Of a stretch of 64,000 nucleotides of DNA, positions 28,078-39,276 are shown in pieces. Source of the DNA: Trichinella spiralis (taxonomy: Eukaryota > Nematoda > Enoplea > Trichinellida > Trichinellidae). Made by a program: the position numbers and the translations under genes. The notes under the pieces are model-generated. The model was not told where the DNA came from. It was given only the letters and a program-made list of their open reading frames with translations, and did no database searches. How positions within the stretch are numbered: position 1 is the first letter of the stretch; each line of letters starts with the position of its first letter. Where the stretch lies: contig CM012953.1 of assembly GCA_000181795.3 (NCBI GenBank), positions 1,569,315 through 1,633,314 on the forward strand, written 5' to 3'.

Positions 28078-30958
28078 CTAAGTGCTGCAATGTCTGAACC
28101 ATCGAGGAAACGGGATACAGTCTTTAATATTTCGTATTCCAATGAAAAACTGCAGTAAGCGCTCAAATCCTAAACCAAAACCACCCAAATCAGGATAGCC
28201 AAATTTTCGCAGTTCGCTATACCTGAAAAACATATTCTCATAAACCGCATTAGAAACGTTTATGAAAAAAAAGTGCTCTTTGACCATTGACTTTGTTCGG
28301 CAATTTTCAATAATTCCATACGATGACTCAAAATATCAAGATTACATTCACGAAGACTGCCTCCACATAATTCTCCAGAATGAGGGACCAATAAATCAAA
28401 GCAAAGTGCCTGAAACATATGCATATAATAAATAAATATACTAGTTCTTTTTAATACAGAAATGAAAACGAGTGCATGATTGTTACTTACACATGTATTG
28501 TCCTGATTCCGCTTCATATAAAATGGTTTCGTCTCAGCTGGGTATTCTGTAACAAACAGAGGCAAATTTCCAAAATGTTGCACCAAAAATCTTTCATCTT
28601 CCTTTCTAAGATGTTTCAAATTCTAAACTAAATGCAATTAACAAACTTTATATTGATATCTTTTCATTAAAAAAAGAACAAATCATATTTTTACAACATA
28701 TAATCAATTTTCTAAATTAAGGATGCATATAATTACGATTGCATATATTATAAATTTATACCTTGCTAAAGTTTTTGTTTGAATTTTGCAAAATTTCTGT
28801 TGCTTCAACAAATGTAATCCTGGGAAAAGAACTGAGTTTCTCAATACGACACAGATCATCCTAAAAATAAAAGTATTAAATCAAGTTTAAAGCGTCATTT
28901 CAAACTTGCATCATGAAAAGTCTTCGCAGTAAAATTTAAAACAAATGCAAATTTAATACTTACAAAAGCAACCGTCTGATGATATTGCTGACAAATTTTC
29001 AAATCTTCAACTGATTCATGCATCACTGTTTTGATACAATTTAAGATTAAATTTTCCACTAACTGAAAAATAGAGAATTTCATCAGCGAAACATTTACTG
29101 CAAATATTAAGAATATTTATGCATTGTTAAAACGACTGAGTTATATAAATTATATTGTAGTTAAATTTATAGTTAATAAATTTCAAAATTCCATACAATT
29201 TAAACAACACAATATAAAATATATCGATAAATTTATATTGATAAGCTCGTTATTTAAATATTTAAAATTAAAAATCATAATCATTTTAATCATAATCATA
29301 ATCATGTGGCTATAAGCAAAACAATCACAGAGAAAAAAATTCTTTTTTAGCCTTATAAATTAACAATTACAGAATAATTACTTTCATTAAGTCTTCCAAA
29401 CTAGTGCAAAACGCCTGTTCCACCTCAAGCATGTAAAATTCCGCCAAATGTTGCCTGGTAAGAGAACTTTCAGCTCGAAATGCTGGATTAAATGTATAAA
29501 CCTTATTCAACCCACTAAAGAAACTTTTATTACATATTAATGCCAGAAAATTAAAATGAAAAAAATTTATTTTAAAATAAATTAATTACCAAGCGGCAGC
29601 TTCTAAATGCAACTGACCAGAAACTGTTAAAAAAATCTTTTTCCCAAAAAAAGTTTTCTCATTAGTGCTGTCTTCTAATATATTGTCACATGCAAATGCC
29701 AACGCTGAATTCTTTTCAAACTAAAATTGCTTTATAACGGATACAGTTTTAAAATAAAAACTTTTACTTTTTCAGCGGTGAAAACATCTCCAGCCGCTTC
29801 ACAGTCGTTGGCTGTCAAAACTGGAGTATCAATATATATATAATTATTAATCTAAAAATGTAAATTAACAACTTTTCATTTAAACAGTTTGAATATGATT
29901 TCAATAAATTTAATCAAGATTATCACGAAACAAAAACTTGATTATTATGATTACGGTAACACTATAAACAAATTTAAACTCATGCTCACAATCTTTGAAG
30001 AATAATTATAAAACAGTAGCATAATTAAGTTTATTTATAATTTATCCAAATTATGGTGTAATCATTCACCTTTAAGTAGTGATGTATAAAGTGCTTTAAA
30101 TTACTCCTGATTCGTAGTAACGCTGCGAAACTGCGAGTTTTTGGACGCAGATGCTCGTGCTGACGTAATGTATCAGGTGATTGCCTTTGTCTCACAGAAA
30201 AGGGAAAATTCTATTAATAATGAACATTTGTTTTGTTTTACGTGAAAATATTTCTTATACTTTTCTGTCATTGTGAGCTACGACATTTACTTGAGTAGCA
30301 ACCAACTCGAGATGCTGTTCTGGACCAACGCTGGGATTTAGCTCTCCTTCAACTGCTACTGCTGATCCAACGGTGACGTGACTGCATAAAAATCGGAATA
30401 GTCGTCTAATTTAAATTTCATCTTGCATACCTGTTATTCAAAGGCTCTGGAATAACCACTTGAAGAAGGGCAGCAGACAAGCCATCACTGATGTGCATGA
30501 AGGTAAAATTTTTATAACTTCGAAAATGCTTCACCCAACCCTAAAATGATTAACATTGAATCGCAGATTATTCATCATGTCGTGAAATACTGAATTCTGG
30601 TATTACAATTTCTATGATCCTAATTGACAATATATACTGAAAGTTTACTCATTAAAGTAAATTAGTTAAATCTGCTTAGATCAACCGTTCACATTATCTG
30701 CATTTAAATGAAATAGAATTCAAAATCAACAAAAAAGGTAATGCAGTATTATAAAAGTTAATAATAATACGATAATACAAAATTTGAAGATAAATTTAAT
30801 AATTTACAAATATTTTCAAATATTCTTTCGAATTGTTGAAAATTATATGATGTTGAAATACAGCTTACCTTAACCGTAACTGCTTGGCCAGTTGGTTTCT
30901 CTTTCGCAAGCTGAGCAATTGTTTTGGCGCAGTTGAATAGTTGGAAGCTGACTTTCAT
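28078..30958 (-). CDS. NARS2: Mitochondrial asparaginyl-tRNA synthetase NARS2
   Basis: Class II synthetase charging mitochondrial tRNA-Asn. Twelve exons on the minus strand: 30958-30869, 30540-30431, 30381-30261, 30210-30070, 29851-29768, 29720-29590, 29514-29382, 29062-28964, 28860-28762, 28622-28491, 28409-28285 and 28222-28078. All phases agree, giving 469 residues (human 477). A short basic, hydrophobic N terminus of about 22 residues fits a mitochondrial presequence. The anticodon-binding OB fold begins at [25 protein letters not shown] marks entry to the catalytic core; [10 protein letters not shown], motif 2 ([10 protein letters not shown]) and motif 3 ([11 protein letters not shown]) follow. 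[11 protein letters not shown] and [14 protein letters not shown] support AsnRS over AspRS or LysRS. In motif 2 the usual FRAENS and RHLAEF read FRAESS and QHLAEF. Confidence 0.94.
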
Positions 30959-31776
30959 CTTTGTATCTTGGTTGATCTTTGGTACTTTAGAATTATTTTT
31001 GTTAAACTGATGAATACTTTACAGTTATTTATGAATTAATACATATACAATTAAATAGCATTAAGTAATTTAAACTGCAATAGTATACATATGTTAAGTT
31101 TGGGGTTTTATTTATTATTACTGAAAAATAAGTTTGAAAAACAAACTTTCATTTATATAAGCTGCTTATGAACATCCCTAAACAGTAAAATTAGAAATAG
31201 AAGGATTTTTTGCCATTTTACAGTTTACAGTATTTTAGACAAATAAGTATTATAAACGTTGATTTGTTTTAAAATTTATTAAATTCAAATTTCAAGATTG
31301 TCTTCATTCATGTAAATCAGGATATTTTGCATTATAGTTTTAAGATTTCTTTTTATAATAAAGAAGTCTAAATATATCAACCTTACAAACGAGCACTGTT
31401 GTATAAGAACGTGATTTCGAAAGTGTAGGATACCAGTGCAGTGCACAGTTTTTCTAATCAGTTATTACTTTTGGTCATTTTAAAGGTAGATTTATTCAAT
31501 ATTTGTTAGTCATAATTATTGCATTGCTACATTATTTTTATTCTCTAGCGCGCAAAAGCAAAATTTACAACTGCTGGTGAATTTATTTTTGGGAATAATT
31601 AATTAAAATGTTTTTAACTTTTTTATGTTTAAAGTAAATTTTATGCATTTAAGTTTTCACATTTTTCAGTTTTATTTATTTTATATTGTTGACTTTGCAT
31701 GAAAAGAAGTGAAAATTATTTGTTTTTGATTACTGAGATATTACTGTTTCATTTAAAGTTGTATTGATATTATATA
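30959..31776. other. Spacer upstream of NARS2
   Basis: AT-rich divergent region between NARS2 and the first pogo-like repeat. Nothing else recognised. Confidence 0.45.
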
Positions 31777-32150
31777 CAGTCGAACTTGGTTGAATGCACA
31801 AGATTTTGGCATTTCAAAATTTCCTGTAGTTAATTATGCGGTAAGATAATGGATCAGTGCACAACATGGTTAAGTGCATAATTTTGCTGAGATTCACGGG
31901 ATTTACTGTTCGCAGTATATAGTCCTTAACTGCACAATAGGCATATTCCTGGCCGCTTTACGTTTATTATCAGCTATAACAACTGTTGATAGTTAGCAAA
32001 GTTTATTGATCGCTATATCAGAATAAGCACATGCATCACAGACAACGTGAACTAGCCCAAAGTGAAAAAGGACCACAGTGCTTTCCAAGGAAGCTACTCA
32101 CCAGGAAGCTGTCGCAGATTTGGTGACAATTCTTTATTTTTTGGTTTAAA
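31777..32150 (+). mobile_element. pogo/Tigger-like non-autonomous element, copy A (3'-truncated)
   Basis: Starts CAGTCGAACTTGGTT directly after TA, as expected for a TA-targeting pogo/Tigger end. Its interior aligns over about 250 bp with the copy at 33469, sharing CCTTAACTGCA.AATAGG, CACAGACAACGT and CTAGCCCAAAGT. The distal part and right end seem to be missing. A short open stretch (HHRQRELAQSEKGPQCF) may be a relic of coding sequence. Confidence 0.6.
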
Positions 32151-32713
32151 CTGATTTTTCATGATTTGCTGAAAAGAAATGCAATATAAAATTATAGTAG
32201 TTTCAAATAAAATTCTGAGTAAAGGTAAAATATTAAGAATTTAATGAGTGTATTAATATTTCGATATAATATGTGTAAAATATTGTTTTAAGAAATCACT
32301 GTGAAAAAAACGCATTCCAGGTCTTTATGTTTTTACATATTGCTTGTTGTCCAGTTACAAACATTTTTAGTATTACAAAGTTTCGCAATTTCAGATTTGA
32401 CTGAAATATTATTTGAAAATTATCGATTAAGAGAATAATTTTTCATTCTTTATGCATTATATGCTTTATAATTTTTATTACTAAATTTATTTATTTTTTA
32501 ACTCAATATCTGTCACATGTCATTTAATTATATATATATATACTTGTTTGAGAACTTTAAACTCATATGTTGAAAGTTTTGTTTAAATTTAAACAATAAA
32601 ATTTCAGTTTGCTTATTTTAAAGTTTCAAATAACTGCATAGATGGCTTAATGGTTGAAAATTAGTTTGTTCTCGTTCTTCCAATTGAACGGTTGCTTTTT
32701 CGATTGCTTGAAA

Positions 32714-33211
32714 ATGGAAAAAATTGTCCGAAGTATTTGCAAGGATGTTGCCAATGCCATCAATGATGACAGCGCATTGGTTGGCAAACTTTTTGGCAAA
32801 ATTGAGCAAAAAAGTGGTCGAAGTCGTTATCAAGCTGCGATTGTGCTGGCTGGTGTGATTTGTATGCTGTTGGCTATATACAATCCCGCTGTAAAATTGT
32901 TGTGCGACTTGATTTGCATTGTCTATCCAGTAATGAAAACTTTAGCAGAGATGGAATCCATTGAGAAAAGCAGATGCAAGCAGTGGATGTTTTATTGGGT
33001 TATTTTTGGTTTGTTTACAATTTTTGATTTATTTGCTGGCTACAATCTTCTGTTTATTGCAATCTATTGGTTACCGAAATGCATTTTCTTCCTTTCGCTT
33101 TTCACGCCGAGCTGTTTTGGAGTTGAAATACTGTATGTGAAGTTCTTCCAATCTCGCTACAGCCAGTTTATATCTGGCTGTACTACTGCCGTTGAAATGA
33201 GCACTGAATAA
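32714..33211 (+). CDS. REEP5: REEP5/Yop1/DP1 ER membrane-shaping protein (single exon)
   Basis: TB2/DP1/HVA22 family hairpin protein that curves the tubular endoplasmic reticulum. The frame encodes 165 residues from the ATG at 32714. The first in-frame ATG (32654) would add 20 residues not typical of the family, so the later start is preferred. Family marks are an N-terminal amphipathic region ending KIEQKSG, a first hydrophobic pair (AAIVLAGVICMLLAIY and LLCDLICIVYPVMKTL), the signature E-S-I-E-K..C-K-QWMFYWVIFG, a second pair (LFTIFDLFAGYNLLFIAIYW and KCIFFLSLF), and an amphipathic tail near YVKFFQSRYSQF. There is no intron although neighbouring conserved genes are intron-rich. An AATAAA lies at 33397. 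Two copies of the same repeat flank it in direct orientation. Confidence 0.9.
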   Translation: MEKIVRSICKDVANAINDDSALVGKLFGKIEQKSGRSRYQAAIVLAGVICMLLAIYNPAVKLLCDLICIVYPVMKTLAEMESIEKSRCKQWMFYWVIFGLFTIFDLFAGYNLLFIAIYWLPKCIFFLSLFTPSCFGVEILYVKFFQSRYSQFISGCTTAVEMSTE

Positions 33212-33468
33212 CTACCATAATTGTCATTTTCTATCACTTATTTTCTTATTCATTTTTGCATTATATGTATGTTTTAACTGCTTTCTGAAGTTTATTCTAT
33301 TATCTTTCACATAAAATTCATAAGTTTTGATTGACTTGTTTGTATATGAATATGATGCTGTTTTCCTAATTTAAAAATGTTTATGAAATATTAAAAAATA
33401 AAATAATTCTTATAATGCAAAAGTTCAATGGAATTTATAGATTTTATTAAAATAAATGTTTTCATTTG

Positions 33469-34032
33469 CAGTCGAACTTGGTTAGGTGCACACTAGATTA
33501 GTGCCCAACTTGGTTAAATGCATCATTTTGCTGAGGCACACGAGATTTATTGTTCGCAATATATAATCCTTAACTGCAGAATAGGCGCGTTCCTTGTAGC
33601 ATTAGGTTTTCCATCATCCATATGAGCCATTCATACTGAACAAAGTTTATTATTCACTATATTAGAAAAAGCAAGCATCTCACAGACAACGTCAACTAGC
33701 CCAAAGTCAAAGCAACTTCTGCTTTCCAAGAAAGTGACTCAGAAGAAGCTGCCGCAGATTTGGTAGCAATTCGGTCATATTTTCACGAAAACAGCATAAA
33801 TCAGACTACTTAGACTGAACTGAAGAGCAACTGGTACCGCTGGTACCACAAAATAGAATTTAAAACTACATTTCCGAGTATTTTACTTCAAATAAATGGA
33901 TATTTTTTGCATTAAACATATTCATAAATCTGAAGTTATTGCTCCTTTCAGTTACTCTGCATAATTTCCAACTTTCGATAAATGCATGAAGCTTCTTGGC
34001 AAATTCCATGTGCATTTAACCAAATTCGACTG
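33469..34032 (+). mobile_element. pogo/Tigger-like non-autonomous element, copy B (both ends present)
   Basis: A 564-bp element with inverted ends: CAGTCGAACTTGGTTAGGTG at the left and, read inverted, CAGTCGAATTTGGTTAAATG at the right. A TA follows the right end; the left is preceded by TG, probably a mutated TA duplication. No intact transposase frame is visible, so this is a MITE-like derivative. It is homologous to copy A at 31777. Confidence 0.7.
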
Positions 34033-34244
34033 TATTATGCATTTTGAAAACATTACGTATTGACAGTTTTGGTTTTTTAATTTTAAAATTAAACTGTATG
34101 ATCAAAAAGTCATATTATGATATAAAAAAACAAGAACAAATGAATATATAAGTTTTATTTTTAGTGTTTAAATGATCTAAGCTAAGTTAAAAAGGAGACT
34201 AAGCTACCTTTTATTAAATCATTAAAATTCTGTGTTGATAAAAA

Positions 34245-34847
34245 TTACATTTGTAGTGTATTGTCAATTTCTATTTGACAAATATAATTTTTTAAACTTC
34301 TACAACTGTGCAAGCAAACATATCCGCCAATGATGTTATCCACCCGACGAAAAGCTGCGCATTCAATGTCTGAAGAATTTTTACCATCTTCTTTCAATGC
34401 TAATCGTTTGGGCCATAAATAAAGTCTAAAACAAAGCTGAAATGGCTGAAACAAAAATTGCTTGCAATCTTACCTCTGTACTGGGTCAAGCCTGGGATTG
34501 TTTATCCAAACGGGATTTTTTCTCAAAGTGGTATCAATCCAAAATTCTTTCGAATGAGGTATAGTAAGAACAATTTTTCCCTGTAGAAAAATTCCATATT
34601 TTTCGTTCGAAATTTTTTTTTAATAACTCACAAATTCACTAACAGACGGAGGGAAAAATAGCTCAGCATTCAGCTTGGCGCATTCTTGTTCTGCATGCTG
34701 GAATGTTCTTTTCTGGGTAACAATTTTATAACAGAAATTGTTGAAATATATCCAACTTTCATCGGGACAGTTTTGCAAATTTTCTTCGGCCAAAGTTGAA
34801 ATTGCAGCCGACAAAGTCAGCAGCAAAATCAACAATTTTGCATGCAT
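34245..34847 (-). CDS. Secreted C-type lectin 2
   Basis: Paralogue of the lectin at 26898-27509. Three exons: 34847-34632, 34580-34474 and 34425-34245, with the same phases 0 and 2, giving 167 residues. A signal peptide (LLILLLTLSAAISTLA) precedes CPDESWIYFNNFCYKI, the helix RTFQHAEQECAKLNAEL, a core strand EFWIDTTLRKNPVWINNP and the closing C...SCRSLKNYICQ. The exon 3 acceptor could also be one of two upstream CAGs, but only TTTTAG at 34427-34426 keeps the frame. As in lectin 1, the classical EPN/QPD and WND calcium motifs are not seen. Likely an extracellular recognition or secreted product; function not known. Confidence 0.82.
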
Positions 34848-35844
34848 GTTGGCCTCAATCTGAAAAATTCATTTAATCTTAAATTGATTAAATCAATGTA
34901 TGCAAAATTTGCATAAAATGTTAATTATTATTATTATCTGTCCAAAAAGAAATGTACTTTTCAGTGGCAGTGTTGTTCACTGTTTATGAAGTTGTGTATG
35001 CAGAACAATTAGCGCAGTCTAAAATTACAAAATTTTAAATTATAGCTTTTATTTTGTATTAAAAAAAATCCTGCCGAATGCAGCGCAGAAATGAAAAACA
35101 GTGTTGTCCAGTTCTTGTTCTCTTTAAATTTGGTTTTGCAATGAAAGATTTCATGATAGTAATGAGAAATTTCACTACATCTAACCTAATTTAAGTAATT
35201 TAGTAAAAGCGATGAAACATCTCTTCAATCAAATTAAACTTTATTTTTACTTTTTACATAAAAGATGCTAATAATATGTATTTTCCATTTTGATATAAGA
35301 AAAAAATTTTGTTTGCATCAATAATTGCAAATTTACAAATAGTTTTTTATTGCTTTGCTAATTTTACAATGCAGCATCACTTGTTTATTTCAATTATATG
35401 TTTTTTTTAAATTTTCAATGTATTTTTTATTAATGGCAGTAAAGTAGAAGGAAAATTTAAAATTGCTTATTTTTTTCCAACAATTTGTTGCATTTCTATA
35501 TTTTTAGGGTGTGTTTGGCCAGTGATTACAAATCAAAACAGGTCAGACATTGTATTTAGCCTATGTTTTGCATTTAATTTTCTTTTGAAGCATGAAATTT
35601 TTTATGAACAAATTTAACTATTGAAAATTGATTACATCTATTTTGCAGCACTACGAAGAACCGTGGAACAAAAGTTAATGTTTTTGATTTGTTTTGCTAT
35701 TTGATTTTGCTTTTCACTAGAAAAGATTTATTTATTTATTTATTTTAATTTATTAATTGATTTTGAAAAATTAACTATAAAAAATTATATAAAGTGTAAT
35801 ATTAAAATTATTTTTAAAAAATACTTTTAAATATAATCAAAGAA
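34848..35844. other. Spacer between RS gene 2 and lectin 2 promoter
   Basis: AT-rich, no supported gene or repeat. Confidence 0.45.
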
Positions 35845-36801
35845 TTATCGACGTTTCACGTGATAGACTGGGACAATTCCGCGACCAAGTCTAGCTTTTC
35901 TTTTTCCTTTCCAAGTACGACGAATCTTCGGCTTCTTCGACTGAAACTTCTTTTTACTTTTGGGATCATTACCCTCAGTATCTGTGGAACTGTACCGTCT
36001 TCGGGGTCTTGCGGGTCTGCAACGAATTGCTCCACGATCTGGGGAATTGAGTTTCACGTAAAATCTTTTCGATGAACTGCGCCTCGTTGCAGTTCGACGC
36101 CAAGCTTGACTGTTTGACCGTTTCATGCTTTTTCTACGTTTCGATTGACGAGATGATGATGATAATGATGATGATGATGACGATGATGATGATGATATTC
36201 GAAACAAACGCCACAATGGTTGAAAACAATTTTGGCAATAAACTTCAGGAGACAATTCTACAGGATTTAATCGGCCAATTCTGGAAGAAGAACGTTGTCG
36301 ATTTAAATTTGATCTGCTTCTTGTTCTTCTTCCTTTTCCGCTTCTTTTACTTTTCGGTGAACGGGATCTATCACTTCTTCTTCCTCTGGAATAACTCCTG
36401 GAACGGGAATGTCGTCGATTTACACGAGATCTGCTTCTTGATGTTGATCTCCTGTTACTACCACTTCTTCGACGTTTCCGTGTAACAGACTCATCACCTG
36501 TGCCCCTGGAATAACTTCGAGAACGTGATCGTCGTCTATTCATATAAGATCTGCTTTTTGAAGCTGATCTTCGTCTTCCTGTTCTTCCAGTTCTCTTATC
36601 TTTTGGCGAATGGGAAGTTTCACGACTATCTCTGGAATAGCTTCTTGAACGGGAAGAACGTTGTCGATTTACACGAGATCTGCTTCTTTTTGATCTGCTT
36701 CCCCTTTCGCTTTGACTTTTCGACGAACGGACTACATCACTTCTATCTCTGGAATATCGTCGAGAACGCGAGCGAGACCCAGAACGAGAACGTGCTGCCA
36801 T
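35845..36801 (-). CDS. RS-repeat protein 2 (RS array + CxxC knuckle + poly-Ser)
   Basis: Single-exon basic protein of 318 residues from the ATG at 36801; an in-frame ATG at 36855 adds 18 residues with no RS character and no counterpart in the paralogues. Residues 1-175 are an RS array organised as repeats of 39-43 residues, each opening VNRRHSRSRSYSRG or MNRRRSRSRSYSRG. The knuckle VYCQNCFQPLWRLFRIS follows, then a run of Ser residues encoded by TCATCATCG-type codons, a block KRFYVKLNSPDRG and a very basic tail ending PVYHVKRR. No RRM or zinc-knuckle family is recognised. Relatives lie at 3282-4085 and 39277-40275. Two GTTTAAAC palindromes lie 68 and 104 nt upstream. Nuclear localisation is inferred from composition. 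Confidence 0.72.
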   Translation of the reverse strand: MAARSRSGSRSRSRRYSRDRSDVVRSSKSQSERGSRSKRSRSRVNRQRSSRSRSYSRDSRETSHSPKDKRTGRTGRRRSASKSRSYMNRRRSRSRSYSRGTGDESVTRKRRRSGSNRRSTSRSRSRVNRRHSRSRSYSRGRRSDRSRSPKSKRSGKGRRTRSRSNLNRQRSSSRIGRLNPVELSPEVYCQNCFQPLWRLFRISSSSSSSSSSLSSSSRQSKRRKSMKRSNSQAWRRTATRRSSSKRFYVKLNSPDRGAIRCRPARPRRRYSSTDTEGNDPKSKKKFQSKKPKIRRTWKGKRKARLGRGIVPVYHVKRR

Positions 36802-36868
36802 GCTTGATATGCATGTACTGATCAACTTTAGTGTTTTCTCTTCTTTTATAAACACAGTTCATTTTAAA

Positions 36869-36912
36869 GTTTAAACAAATTAACCTTTCATTTTAAAGTA
36901 ATTTGTTTAAAC
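36869..36912 (-). promoter_or_regulatory. Paired GTTTAAAC motifs upstream of RS gene 2
   Basis: Two exact 8-bp palindromes at 36869-36876 and 36905-36912, in an AT-rich stretch just upstream of the start. RS gene 3 has three in the same relative zone. A shared promoter element is an inference. Confidence 0.35.
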
Positions 36913-39276
36913 AAAATTAAATACTTCCTGTGGTGGGTTTACTCGTTAGCTCGATTTTGATTGGTCGTTGGTTTTAGCTATTGTATTGGCTATTTTACAG
37001 TGTTCTATGATTTGTAGATGGTTGTTTACTGAATCTTGGCGTAATATGACTATAAACAAGGAAGTAGATAAATAAATAAGTAAATGAATGAATAAAGCAT
37101 TCATTGACTATTTTGCATCGATCTGTGATTGACGAATGAGTTTCACTCTTTTTCTAAAATTATTTTTCTACTAATTTTTTATTTTACACTCTGATGGATT
37201 CTTGGGGTGGAATCCACTTCAAATCAGAAAAACAGCGAACGACGTTGAATTTTTATGAAATTTGTTTCAGCAGATAGTACTTTGCCAATTTTATATGTTT
37301 GAATCAAAAAAATAATTAATTTTAATAATTATTTGTTTACTAATTTTTAATTTATTTTAATTTTTTTAATTTAATTATTAATTTACTAATTTTTGTAATA
37401 TTTCCCAAGAAAACGATAGTTTCCAATGGAGTACGCTATCTTACATTTTTTTAAACTAAAATGAGGTTTTTGTGGGCCTCAAACGAGCATCTTTTTGTGA
37501 GTTTGCTCTAAAGTTTCACATACACATATGGACTACTGTAATACAGCTATAACTATGATCTTAAAGTACAATATAACTAGCATACGATAATTATAGTATT
37601 TATTCTTTAACCGTTATCCTGTGAGACTTTTCTTTTTGCATTATATGTTCAATTACATAAACAAATAAATTGTTTTGCCTGTATTACCAGAAACGCAAAT
37701 GAGCGCTAATTTTTTTAACAGACTGTTCAGCTGGATTAGCTAGTTTTGACGTTTGATCTGGCTTCTAGTTTTGAATTTAGGGTGTCCTTGTTTTGGAGGC
37801 TGCGCTGTTCTTGTTGCTTTCCAAGCTAGCGCTCTGTGCTGTGTAGCAAGTTATTTTTTAGGTTTAACAATCATATTCAATGTTTCATACGTGTGGTGGA
37901 TGTTAATGATGCTTTAAGTTGAACGCTTGCGTGATGAATATCTTCCCTGTTCAGCTTGTGCGCAATTGCGTCAATTGACCAGTCCCCACATTATATACTC
38001 TGGTTTTACCAGGGAGCAGTTTTTCTGTCAGCACTTTTCTTGTTATTACTGAGCGTCCTAATACCGGCTCTCCTTTTAGCTAAATCAGTCGGCAGCTTTT
38101 GGCGTTTTTCAGAAGTTGACTTTTGATGATGATTTTGAGCGTCTTTTCTGCGATGCCAAGCAATAATGTTTCGTGTCTTTGAATGGTTTGTTGTCGCCAT
38201 TGATTTTCAAATGCGCTTCCATCACCCGTCGTAAACTTCTTTTAAATCACAATCTCATGATGAAGCCATGCACCATTTACATGGGTGATTGCCCAATGTT
38301 GTAAAGAAACTCTTCTTTGATAATTTTCATTGCTCTTGCTTTTTTAATTATGAAATTTGCAGCAATATGAATTTCATCAGTTACAGTGCCGCTACAATTC
38401 TGATAAGGAGTGCTGTTCGTTGTTTATAATTTAGATTCCTTCATATTCATATTTAATTTTGAATTAATTTTTTATTTAACATTATGAAAATTTAAATTAT
38501 CTTATTTCAGGAGAATTTAAAGTTATAGTGGTGATGTAACTCTCGCCTGACCATTAACACTGCTTTATTGTCTGACATAGCAACGAAGCGTTTTTATTCA
38601 ATAATTCTAACAAGCTAATTCCGTTGTCCCGAACTTTTGTTTTCAACTTGAATTTTATATATACTATCTTCGTATTTAGTGCTAGCTACCTGTTTCAACT
38701 TCCGCGTATTTCTCCGTGGCATTGTGTTGCTGTGAGATAAGCATATTCTACCTAAATGGCGCCGCTGTTGTAATATGGGTCAACCAAGAAGTATCCAACT
38801 TTGCACTGTAGTCATACTAATAAATAGGCAAATTTTCAAAATTTTCATAACAAGTTATTTATTATTTAAAAAAATATTTACATTTGAACATCATCTTGCA
38901 AAAGAGAATATATGAAGAACTGAAGTATTTATCATAAAGGAAAAAAATTACTTTCATAACGTTAACCGCACTGCAGCTAAATAACAAAATTCTTCCTCAT
39001 GTTCATTTTTCATTAAAAAATGTATTAATTTTATTTATCAGATGTAATTTTTTTCAAATACAAACAGAAAATTTCGAATTTCATGAAGCCTTTATTTGAA
39101 ACCAATTACATGAAGCAAACAAAATAAAAAAATATTTTATTTATTTATATTAATTTTTGTAAGCACATTAATTTGTATCAACTGTTAAAAATGTAAAATA
39201 ATAAAATGTGAATTTAAAAAACGTGAAAATTATTTTTAAATGATTAATAAAGTGTTTTGGAATACGGTAATGATTA
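36913..39276. other. Spacer between RS genes 2 and 3
   Basis: About 2.4 kb. 37690-38260 is richer in G+C, with a 64-codon minus-strand frame at 38006-38200 (basic, no recognised domain); it may be an eroded mobile element. The last ~110 bases form the 3' flank shared with RS gene 1. Confidence 0.4.

Noticed and set aside
32654-32713. Upstream in-frame ATG for REEP5
   Set aside because: It adds a Phe/Leu-rich extension not seen in REEP5/Yop1 proteins, whose N terminus fits the ATG at 32714.
35860-36821. Three plus-strand frames of 71-137 codons
   Set aside because: Antisense to the RS repeats of RS gene 2; the RS/CxxC frame is conserved in two paralogues and these are not.
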